Source: Fibrobacter sp. (GTDB lineage Bacteria > Fibrobacterota > Fibrobacteria > Fibrobacterales > Fibrobacteraceae). Taken from it: a DNA stretch of 33,267 nucleotides. Location: assembly GCA_024399035.1 (NCBI GenBank), contig JAKSID010000027.1, positions 1-33,267 of the forward strand. Direction: 5' to 3'. The notes under the pieces were generated by a model. That model saw only the letters and a program-made list of their open reading frames with translations. It was not told the origin of the DNA and made no database searches. Positions 1-5,877 of this stretch are shown in pieces (positions within the stretch are counted from its first letter, which is position 1; every line of letters begins with the position of its first letter). The position numbers and the translations under genes are program-made.

Positions 1-65
1 TGATGAAGCACTCCAACTTCATCATGAACCTGACTGCAGAACAGATCGCTGATTACAAGGCTTAA
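1..65 (+). CDS. 3' end of an unidentified upstream gene (partial)
   Basis: The frame read from base 3 is open to the window edge and stops with TAA at 63-65, giving 21 C-terminal residues that end EQIADYKA. Codon choice (CTG, ATC, AAC, AAG) resembles the well-expressed genes further along. A strong plus-strand terminator follows about 80 bp later, so a plus-strand gene must end near here and this frame is the best candidate. The tail is too short to name a family. The gene's start lies outside the window. Confidence 0.6.
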   Translation, partial: MKHSNFIMNLTAEQIADYKA

Positions 66-72
66 TTGGCCC

Positions 73-131
73 CTATCGCCTTCGGCTCCAGGGTGACGCG
101 TCATTCTGGAGGCTCGCAGAGCCGATAGAAT
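73..131. repeat. Palindromic intergenic repeat
   Basis: Nested inverted repeats fill the space after the upstream stop codon. CTATCG at 73-78 pairs with CGATAG at 123-128, CTCCAG at 86-91 pairs with CTGGAG at 106-111, and GGCTC at 111-115 pairs with GAGCC at 119-123. The right half, starting GTCATTCTGGAGG near 100, has the same GTCAT...GATC-like outline as the repeats at 3082-3107 and 17645-17670, so it may be a diverged member of the same family. No function can be assigned. Confidence 0.5.
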
Positions 132-142
132 CCACAAAACTT

Positions 143-178
143 AAAAGACCTCGACTCGAATGAGTCGGGGTCTTTTTT
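143..178 (+). terminator. Rho-independent terminator of the upstream gene
   Basis: The stem pairs AAAAGACC-T-CGACTC (143-157) with GAGTCG-G-GGTCTTTT (162-176) around a GAAT loop, with a single G-T wobble, and runs into a T-tract ending at 178. It closes the transcript of the gene ending at 65 and isolates the ATPase promoter that follows. Confidence 0.9.
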
Positions 179-250
179 GTCGTCAGACGACAAAACTCTT
201 GACTATACAAATAAGACTATCTATATTAGACTATACAAAATAGATAGTCT
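179..250 (+). promoter_or_regulatory. Sigma70-type promoter with operator-like repeats
   Basis: A near-consensus promoter is visible: -35 TTGACT at 199-204, a 17-bp spacer, and -10 TATATT at 222-227. Three symmetric elements surround it. GTCGTC-A-GACGAC at 179-191 is a perfect palindrome. GACTATACAAA occurs twice as a direct repeat (201-211 and 229-239), 28 bp apart. AGACTATCTA (214-223) is the perfect inverse of TAGATAGTCT (241-250). The inverted repeat overlaps the -10 box and the likely start site, as expected for a repressor site. The repressor is unknown; autoregulation by the downstream protein is possible because that protein has a winged-helix-like C-terminus. Confidence 0.6.
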
Positions 251-274
251 ATTCTGTATAATTGGAGAGATTTT

Positions 275-1402
275 ATGGATAATCCATTCATACTCAAGCC
301 TTATGGCGGAAAGGATCTGTTCTGTGATCGAGAACAGGAATGCAGAACCATTGTCGACTATCTGCTCAATGGGTCCAACGTCACATTGATTTCGCCTCGC
401 AGGTACGGAAAAACAGGACTAATCTATAGAGTTTTGGACGAATTGAATCAATCCCATCCCAGAATTATTTCTTTTTACGTGGACATATATTCATGTAACA
501 ACCTTGACGATTTTATTGCCAAGCTATCCACCGCCATCATAAATTCTACGCCAAAGGAAAGTTTCACCCAAAAATTCATCAATGCCATCAAGGGTGTTCG
601 TCCCATAATGAGATTTGACGCACTAAGTGGGGCGCCTGAAATTTCCATCACCTATCTGGCTCAGACTGAAAAGCAGGAAACCCTCAAGTCCATATTTGAT
701 TATCTCAGTTCACTCAAAAAGCCAATTGTTATCGCAATAGACGAATTTCAACAAATCCGCAATTTTCCTGAGCCAAATATGGAAGCCATACTCCGGAGTC
801 ATATCCAAATGCTTCCGAACATTAGATTCATATTCTCAGGAAGCCAGAAGCATATCATGAGTGAAATGTTCACTTACGAAAAATCGCCTTTTTATGAAAG
901 CACGCGATGTATCCATCTTGAAAAAATTGACCGCGGTATTTACGGAGAGTTCATTAGAAAACTTTTTGGAAAAGACAAACGCATTCTTACTGACGAAGCA
1001 CTTGAGTTTATCCTAGACTGGACCCGTGTTCATACCCACTACACCCAAGTGCTTTGCAATGTTCTGTTCAGTACGAACTTTCGCAAAATAGGTATTGAAG
1101 AAGTTTACGAAGGTGCCTTAAAAATTTTACGAGAAGGCGCGGCCGACTTTATGGATAGACGAAGCCTAGTCACGCCCGCCCAATGGAATTTTTTGACTGC
1201 AGTCGCAAAGGAAGAATCCGTATCCAAGCCCACAGCTGCAGAATTTCTCGTAAAGCATAATATCGGTCAACCCGCAAATTCACGACGAATTTTGCAAGCT
1301 CTTTTGGACAAGGAACTTCTTCTAGAAACCACGACTCTTGACGGCAGACACTACAGCGTTTACAACGTCTTTTTGAGTCGATGGCTTGAACGACTTAATT
1401 AA
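275..1402 (+). CDS. AAA/STAND-like ATPase with C-terminal winged helix
   Basis: The 375-residue protein resembles the 'archaeal-type' AAA ATPases (Pfam ATPase_2 group). The P-loop is SPRRYGKT (residues 40-47), Walker B is IVIAIDEF (151-158), and FIFSGSQ (185-191) fits the sensor strand that follows it in this family. Residues about 295-355 look like a winged helix (TPAQWNFLTAVA... SRRILQALLDKELL). No membrane segment is seen. The ATG is preceded by GGAGAG (264-269) at 5 nt spacing, and a strong promoter lies upstream. The gene is a single-gene unit, more AT-rich than its flanks, and its stop is only 3 bp from the stop of the convergent helicase gene; both suggest late acquisition. The substrate is unknown. 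Related ATPases are variously linked to mobile elements or conflict systems, but nothing adjacent supports that here. Confidence 0.8.
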   Translation: MDNPFILKPYGGKDLFCDREQECRTIVDYLLNGSNVTLISPRRYGKTGLIYRVLDELNQSHPRIISFYVDIYSCNNLDDFIAKLSTAIINSTPKESFTQKFINAIKGVRPIMRFDALSGAPEISITYLAQTEKQETLKSIFDYLSSLKKPIVIAIDEFQQIRNFPEPNMEAILRSHIQMLPNIRFIFSGSQKHIMSEMFTYEKSPFYESTRCIHLEKIDRGIYGEFIRKLFGKDKRILTDEALEFILDWTRVHTHYTQVLCNVLFSTNFRKIGIEEVYEGALKILREGAADFMDRRSLVTPAQWNFLTAVAKEESVSKPTAAEFLVKHNIGQPANSRRILQALLDKELLLETTTLDGRHYSVYNVFLSRWLERLN

Positions 1403-1405
1403 GGA

Positions 1406-3028
1406 TTACTTCACTTTACTTAGGAGTGCCTGGGCGGCGGCGCTGGCGGCGGCCTGCTCACGCATGCGCTTGCGGGCACGGGAGCCGGGGCGGTTACGGC
1501 CGATGGTTCGGCGGTTCAAATTGTCGCCATCTGCAGCACCATTCTGGGAACTGCGAGACTGCGCACCACCTTGATTCTGCGGGCGCTTTTCGTTGCGACC
1601 TTCGCCGAGTTGCAGGTTTTCGCGGGCTTGTTCTGCAGCACGGGCGTTGCGCTTGTCGGCCTGATGCTTACGCCAGTCGAACTTTTGTTTCGGGGCCTGC
1701 GAGATTTCGTTGCGGTCGGCGACATCGCGGCCATCCGCGCGACGTTCCTGACCAGCATTCTGACGGTTGTCGCGGCGGTCTTGGCCTGCGCCATTCTGAC
1801 GGTTGTCGCGACCACCCTTCTGACCACGAGGCATTCTACCGCGAGCATTTCTCAGTTCACTTTCGGGAGTTTCTTTCTGGGGCGGCGGCAGTTTTTCGAA
1901 CACGCTAATATCACCTTCGGGAATCTTCACGCGGGTGAGCTTCTCGATACCGCGCAAATCCTGTTCTTCATCGGGAGCGCAGAAGGAAATGGCAACGCCT
2001 TCCTTCCCTGCGCGGGCGGTACGTCCGATGCGATGCACGAAAGTCTCGTGTTCATTGGGCAGGTCGTAATTGAATACGTGGGTCACGTCGTCCACGTCGA
2101 TACCGCGGGCGGCAATGTCTGTTGCCACCAGCACGCGAATCTTCTCATCCTTGAAATTGCCCAGCGCTTCCTGTCGGCGATTCTGGCTCTTGTTGCCGTG
2201 AATGGCGGCGCACTTGATTTGAGCCTTTTCAAGAACGCGAACGATCTTGTCGGCGCCATGCTTGGTACGGCAGAAAACCAGCACCTTCTTCATTTCTTCG
2301 TGAGAAGAAAGCAGTTCCTTCAAGAGGGCGCCCTTGCGGCGCTTATCAATGCGGTACAGTTCCTGGCGGATGCGTTCGATGGGAGTACTCTGGGGAGCCA
2401 CTTCCACACGAACCGGATTTGCACTCAAAATAGTTGCGGCCAGGTCGGAAATTTCCTTAGGCATGGTGGCGCTGAAGAACAAGTTCTGGCGCTTGCCCGG
2501 AAGCATGCCCACCACCTTACGGATGTCATGAATGAAGCCCATGTCCAACATACGGTCGGCTTCATCCAGCACAAAGAATTCCACGTTCTTCAAAGTCACA
2601 GCCTTCTGGCCGATCAAATCCAGCAGACGGCCCGGAGTTGCCACCAGAACATCCACACCGCGGATCAGCACATTCTTCTGCTTCACATCGCTGACGCCGC
2701 CGAAAATACAAGCGGTAGAAATGGCGGTGTACTGGGCGTACTGCTTAAAGCATTCTTCCACCTGGATAGCCAACTCGCGGGTGGGCAGCAAAATCAGGGC
2801 GCGGCAGGTCTTGGGCTGACGGAACTTACCAGAGTCCAGCAAGCGCTGCAGAATGGGGAGCGCAAAGGCCGCGGTCTTACCCGTTCCCGTCTGGGCGATG
2901 CCCAGCAGGTCCTTACCTTCCAGCAAGCTGGGGATGGACTGTTCCTGAATGGGAGTGGGGTTTTCGTAGCCTACAGTGCGAACGGCGCGCTGCAACGGTT
3001 GTGCCAAAGGAAGTTCTTCAAATTTCAT
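1406..3028 (-). CDS. rhlE: DEAD-box ATP-dependent RNA helicase, RhlE type
   Basis: This 540-residue enzyme unwinds RNA duplexes and acts in cytoplasmic RNA remodelling, such as ribosome assembly or mRNA decay. All core motifs are present: the Q-motif region PTPIQEQ (25-31), AQTGTGKT (45-52), PTRELA (82-87), TPGR (131-134), DEAD (155-158), SAT (186-188), ATDIAARGID (302-311) and HRIGRTARAG (332-341). The helicase core ends near 375. A long tail (about 385-540) is low-complexity and rich in Arg, Asn, Gln and Gly, typical of a flexible RNA-binding extension. No Shine-Dalgarno precedes the ATG; TAAATTTG sits 7 nt upstream (3036-3043). The RhlE assignment rests on the N-terminal sequence; other DEAD subgroups are possible. 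It converges on the ATPase gene with no terminator between them. Confidence 0.93.
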   Translation of the reverse strand: MKFEELPLAQPLQRAVRTVGYENPTPIQEQSIPSLLEGKDLLGIAQTGTGKTAAFALPILQRLLDSGKFRQPKTCRALILLPTRELAIQVEECFKQYAQYTAISTACIFGGVSDVKQKNVLIRGVDVLVATPGRLLDLIGQKAVTLKNVEFFVLDEADRMLDMGFIHDIRKVVGMLPGKRQNLFFSATMPKEISDLAATILSANPVRVEVAPQSTPIERIRQELYRIDKRRKGALLKELLSSHEEMKKVLVFCRTKHGADKIVRVLEKAQIKCAAIHGNKSQNRRQEALGNFKDEKIRVLVATDIAARGIDVDDVTHVFNYDLPNEHETFVHRIGRTARAGKEGVAISFCAPDEEQDLRGIEKLTRVKIPEGDISVFEKLPPPQKETPESELRNARGRMPRGQKGGRDNRQNGAGQDRRDNRQNAGQERRADGRDVADRNEISQAPKQKFDWRKHQADKRNARAAEQARENLQLGEGRNEKRPQNQGGAQSRSSQNGAADGDNLNRRTIGRNRPGSRARKRMREQAAASAAAQALLSKVK

Positions 3029-3081
3029 ATTGGGGCAAATTTAGAAAAGTGAGGAACCCATTTAAAGGGTATAAAAAAAGA

Positions 3082-3107
3082 GATCCCGGCTCGGAGACCG
3101 GGATGAC
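3082..3107 (-). repeat. Palindromic repeat, copy matching 17645-17670
   Basis: The 26-bp element GATCCCGGCTCGGAGACC... ends GGGATGAC. Read on the minus strand it matches the element at 17645-17670 at 25 of 26 positions. CCCGG and CCGGG arms form a short hairpin. It lies between the helicase gene and the gene ending at 3151. Confidence 0.75.
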
Positions 3108-3150
3108 AATGAAGAAAGGCCGGGACAATACCGACCTTATTTTCCATTAG

Positions 3151-3525
3151 TTACTTCTTATTGGACATTTTCTGCAGCATCTTAGCCAATTCTTCAAAAC
3201 CCTTCTGGGCTTCGTCAGCGGCAATGGCAGCGCCAGAAATCACGCCCTGCACGAAAGTCTTGCAAAGGAGAGTCTGAATATCGGTGTCGTCAATTTCTTC
3301 CTGTTTGAAGAGGGTCTTGATGTCAGCCTGAACAGCCTTGTAGTACTTGCTCTTGAGAGCTTCATCCACAATGTTGCCCATGGCACCGCCACCGATAACT
3401 TCGATGCCGTTGTCCTTGGCCTTGGGGGCGGCCTTCTTTGCAGCGGGCTTCTTGGTAGCAGTCTTCGGTTCGGCCTTCTTGGCAGGGGCCTTGGTAGCCT
3501 TAGTAGCAGTCTTCTTTACAGCCAT
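3151..3525 (-). CDS. Small protein with Lys/Ala-rich tail, unknown function
   Basis: The 124-residue protein is not assigned to a family. Residues 1-37 are almost wholly Lys, Ala, Thr and Pro (KKPAAKKAAPK pattern), like the tails of histone H1-like proteins. Residues about 55-122 look helical and acidic-to-mixed, ending EELAKMLQKMSNKK. This two-part layout (basic disordered tail plus helical body) could bind nucleic acid or another polyanion, but no motif proves it. A phasin-like reading of the helical part is possible and weaker. The ATG has a clear AAAGGAG Shine-Dalgarno, and TATCTTTAG at 3553-3561 (minus) is a likely -10 element, so the gene probably has its own promoter. The helicase gene lies about 120 bp downstream, with a palindromic repeat between. 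Confidence 0.75.
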   Translation of the reverse strand: MAVKKTATKATKAPAKKAEPKTATKKPAAKKAAPKAKDNGIEVIGGGAMGNIVDEALKSKYYKAVQADIKTLFKQEEIDDTDIQTLLCKTFVQGVISGAAIAADEAQKGFEELAKMLQKMSNKK

Positions 3526-3712
3526 GATAATCTCCTTTGTTGTTAGTTCTCTCTAAAGATACTCTTTTTTAACAACAAATGCCCATTTTTATGGAAAAAG
3601 GACTCCAAACCATATGGCTTCCCGGAAACGGGATCCATTACATTAGTTTATTCAAAATCTTAAAAAAGCGAAAATGAAGTCCATATTTTATAAAAAGAAC
3701 TTCGTGGAGATA

Positions 3713-3738
3713 AAAAAATTCCCCGATTGCTCGGGGAG
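3713..3738 (-). terminator. Terminator downstream of glk
   Basis: CCCCGA (3721-3726) pairs with TCGGGG (3731-3736) around TTGC. On the minus strand the stem is followed by AATTTTTTTA, as expected for a terminator of the minus-strand glucokinase transcript. On the plus strand a weaker AGTTTT follows, so it may work in both directions. Confidence 0.8.
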
Positions 3739-3749
3739 TTTTAACGCTA

Positions 3750-3791
3750 GATCCTTCGACTCCGCACCTTCGGTGCTTCGCTCAGGATGAC
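3750..3791. repeat. Intergenic palindromic repeat
   Basis: GATCCTTCGACTCCG...CACCTTCGGTG...CAGGATGAC has the same GATC(C)...GATGAC ends as the repeat at 3082-3107 and contains an internal CACC-TTC-GGTG hairpin. It is probably another subtype of the same repeat family, located between the glk terminator and the glk gene. Confidence 0.55.
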
Positions 3792-3828
3792 AAAAACGCC
3801 TTTGCCGTTTTTATCACTTGCAGCTTCG

Positions 3829-3902
3829 CTGCAGTAGTCTACGGCTCAGTCATGGGAATGCTAGCATTCCCGCGACGTTCGCCTTACGACTACTTCTGCA
3901 GG
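3829..3902. repeat. Large imperfect palindrome over the glk stop codon
   Basis: TGCAGTAGTCTACGG (from 3830) is an imperfect inverse of CTTACGACTACTTCTGCA (ending 3900). Inside lies the perfect GGGAATGC-TA-GCATTCCC hairpin (3854-3871). The right arm includes the last codons and stop of glk. It could form a 3' structure on the glk mRNA. Confidence 0.55.
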
Positions 3903-4957
3903 TTCAGACTTGCGTTTGCAGCACCATAAAGGCTGATGCTGTAATCCTTGATGATGTACACCGGGATCTTGTTCAAGAGCGGGCGAATGTTCGGGTTGTA
4001 GTTCTTTTCGAAATACTGCATGAACAAATTATCGCGTTCCAACCAGCGAAGGTCCTTCTGCACGGTACCGCCAGCCAGGTAGAAACCGCCCAGCGGGAGG
4101 AACAAGGTAGCAGCATCGCTAGCGAAGCGGGCCAGCATCTTCACGAAGAGGCGCATCATTTCTGCAGCAACGGGATCGTTGTCGCTTGCGCGGGAAATGT
4201 ACTTGGGACGATCGTTAGGTTCGGTTTCTTCGATCTTCTGGAAATATTCATTATTCGGAACGCCGCGGGTTTCCTTCCACCATTCATACATGTTGCGAAG
4301 GCCCATGCCAGAAACGAGCGGTTCTACGCCGGGGACCATGCCGATCTTCTTTGCCATGTAGTCATGGAATTCCTGGGAGTCCTTGTCGAAGGGAGCGAAA
4401 GTAGAGTGGCCGCCTTCGGAGGAAGCGGGAATGTACTTCTGACCGTCAAAAGCCAGGAAACCAACGCCCATGCCGGTACCCGGGCCAATCACAGCCTTAG
4501 TTGCGGCCAGGGGGGCGGGAGTGGAGCCATCGGTATGAACCAGCTTGTGAATCTGTTCCGGATCATCCACATCAAGAGTGGGGATGCCGTAGCTGATAGC
4601 CATGAAGTCGTTGATGACAAGAGTCGGAATGCCGGTAGCTGCAGTGAGAGCATCGCCATCCACAGACCAGGGCAAGTTGGTCATGACGCACTTGTTGTTA
4701 GCCACAGGACCTGCAGCACTAATGCAAATATGAGACGGCTTCAAATCAGCACGGGATTCAACAGCAATCTTCAAGGTTTCGCGAATAGGAGCATCCAGAC
4801 CGTCGATGTCCTTGGAGGGGCAAACCGTTTCAAGAATCAAGGTGAACTTGCCATCCTTGTAGCCTACGAGACCCAGGTTGGTGTTGGTACCACCGATGTC
4901 GCCAGCCAAAACAAGACGGTCAAACTTTGCGTCGGGATTTTTCCATTTAATTTCCAT
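3890..4957 (-). CDS. glk: Glucokinase
   Basis: The 355-residue enzyme phosphorylates glucose with ATP to glucose 6-phosphate, feeding glycolysis from sugars released by cellulose breakdown. It belongs to the bacterial Glk family (PF02685) rather than the ROK repressors. The phosphate-binding motif is DIGGTNTN (20-27). NDF at 116-118 carries the catalytic Asp117. GPGTGMGVGFL (158-168) is the adenosine-side glycine-rich motif. EGGHSTFAP (181-189) matches the glucose-binding EGGH segment. The length is slightly above the E. coli enzyme (about 320). The ATG has a GGAG Shine-Dalgarno about 8 nt upstream. Its terminator lies at 3713-3738. It is divergent from the SLOG gene at 5124. Confidence 0.93.
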   Translation of the reverse strand: MEIKWKNPDAKFDRLVLAGDIGGTNTNLGLVGYKDGKFTLILETVCPSKDIDGLDAPIRETLKIAVESRADLKPSHICISAAGPVANNKCVMTNLPWSVDGDALTAATGIPTLVINDFMAISYGIPTLDVDDPEQIHKLVHTDGSTPAPLAATKAVIGPGTGMGVGFLAFDGQKYIPASSEGGHSTFAPFDKDSQEFHDYMAKKIGMVPGVEPLVSGMGLRNMYEWWKETRGVPNNEYFQKIEETEPNDRPKYISRASDNDPVAAEMMRLFVKMLARFASDAATLFLPLGGFYLAGGTVQKDLRWLERDNLFMQYFEKNYNPNIRPLLNKIPVYIIKDYSISLYGAANASLNLQK

Positions 4958-5053
4958 AATAAAACTCCAGTTTTTAGACCATCAAAATATACTAAAGGAC
5001 CTACGCGGGGGTAGTTCTCACAGGTCAAACGACCCCATATAAGTACTTTTTTT

Positions 5054-5082
5054 TTGACAAATATAAGGCACGGGCCGATATA
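5054..5082 (+). promoter_or_regulatory. Sigma70-type promoter of the SLOG gene
   Basis: Perfect -35 TTGACA (5054-5059), 17-bp spacer and GATATA (5077-5082). The start codon is 41 nt downstream of the -10 box, leaving room for a leader with AGAGG near 5113. The same TTGACA-N17-GATATA arrangement precedes recC on the other strand. Confidence 0.55.
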
Positions 5083-5123
5083 TCAACAAGAAATAAGCAA
5101 GAAAGAAATAAAGAGGTTCGTGT

Positions 5124-5654
5124 ATGAACAAAACATACGCAGGAATTGGCAATCGAGAAATTTCGGGAGCGAAAGATGGCGATCACGGATTGCCCGTGGC
5201 GAAAGTATTGACGCACCTCGGCATCGAACTGGAAAAATTAGGCTACACATTGTACAGTGGCGGAGCCAAAGGCTGCGACAGTGCATTTGCCAGCGGAGTT
5301 AGCCCAGAACATTGCCGCATTTTTTCGGCAGACGACGCTACGGACGAAACCCGCGCCATGGCACGAGCCCATAAATTGCCTAGTGAAATTTTGCTAGGCC
5401 GCAAGCTAGATTTGTACGCCCGCGAAGCCAACCAGATTCTTGGCGCGGATTTGCAAAGCCCCGTAGATTTTGTGCTGTGCTACACCAGGGACGGTTGCGA
5501 AAGTCATGAAACCCGTTCCGAGAAAACTGGGGGCACAGGCTACGCCATTGAACTCGCCAGTCGCCGATGCATTCCTGTGATCAATGTCAGAAACAAGGGC
5601 TGGGAAGAAAAACTAAAAACAATTCTGACGAATTCCATTTTCGCGCCGATGTAA
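5124..5654 (+). CDS. SLOG/DprA-like Rossmann-fold protein
   Basis: The 176-residue protein looks like a single-domain member of the SLOG superfamily (DprA, YpsA and LOG-like nucleotide-binding folds), close to uncharacterised phage and plasmid 'DNA-processing' proteins. Diagnostic segments are YAGIGNREIS (5-14), YSGGAKGCDSAFASG (44-58), and GGTGYAIELASRRCIPVINV (135-154), the latter resembling the second nucleotide-binding loop. Cys and His residues in CESHETRSEK (124-133) may form part of the site. It lacks the SAM and winged-helix domains of full DprA, so it is not the natural-transformation protein. Known SLOG proteins bind nucleotides or nucleotide-derived ligands; the ligand here is unknown. 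It shares a transcript with the small ORF at 5692 and ends in a terminator before recD. Confidence 0.7.
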   Translation: MNKTYAGIGNREISGAKDGDHGLPVAKVLTHLGIELEKLGYTLYSGGAKGCDSAFASGVSPEHCRIFSADDATDETRAMARAHKLPSEILLGRKLDLYAREANQILGADLQSPVDFVLCYTRDGCESHETRSEKTGGTGYAIELASRRCIPVINVRNKGWEEKLKTILTNSIFAPM

Positions 5655-5691
5655 AATAAGAGGAAAATATGCAGCAGATAGAGACGCACTC

Positions 5692-5844
5692 ATGAAGCAG
5701 TACTTCGGTACTACTCTCGATGAGCTTGCGAATCGTCTGATTCATGAAAATCCCAAGGATTCCCAAAAAAGCATCAGGGATCACGCCTGTGACATCACCA
5801 TTGATTTCCAGATGCTGTTTACAGGGCTGGGCCTTCGCCTCTAA
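5692..5844 (+). CDS. Small ORF of 50 codons, unknown function
   Basis: An ATG at 5692 opens a 50-codon frame ending at TAA 5842-5844, directly on the terminator stem. The product begins MKQYFGTTLDELANRL and ends MLFTGLGLRL. It overlaps by ATGA (5692-5695) the stop of an 8-codon frame starting at 5669, which has a good AGAGG Shine-Dalgarno (5659-5663); translation could therefore be coupled. Its position between the SLOG gene (37 nt upstream) and the terminator supports a real cistron, but no family is recognised. It could also be a remnant of a longer gene. Confidence 0.45.
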   Translation: MKQYFGTTLDELANRLIHENPKDSQKSIRDHACDITIDFQMLFTGLGLRL

Positions 5845-5862
5845 AAAAAAGAGGCATTTTTG
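5838..5862 (+). terminator. Terminator of the SLOG operon
   Basis: GCCTC (5838-5842) and GAGGC (5851-5855) flank an A-rich loop and are followed by ATTTTTGTTTT. The stem overlaps the small ORF's stop codon and separates the plus-strand unit from the end of recD at 5878. Confidence 0.75.
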
Positions 5863-5877
5863 TTTTCATCGGTCCTT

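Larger units (their letters stand above)
3526..3889. other. 364-bp intergenic region with promoter, hairpins and repeats
   Basis: No gene is seen here. From the left it holds the minus-strand promoter of the small basic protein (TATCTTTAG, 3553-3561), a small CCCG-GAAA-CGGG hairpin (3621-3632), the terminator for glucokinase (3713-3738), an intergenic repeat (about 3750-3791), and a large imperfect palindrome running into the glucokinase stop codon. Confidence 0.7.

Noticed and set aside
257..262. Perfect TATAAT as -10 of the ATPase gene
   Set aside because: A start site there would fall after or within the GGAGAG ribosome site; the TTGACT-17-TATATT promoter upstream fits better.
1571..3052. 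493-codon open frame on the plus strand across the helicase gene
   Set aside because: It is antisense to a helicase with every expected motif, has no family resemblance or Shine-Dalgarno, and reflects codon bias that removes stops on the opposite strand.
3818..5014. 398-codon plus-strand open frame
   Set aside because: Antisense of glk and running through a palindromic repeat.
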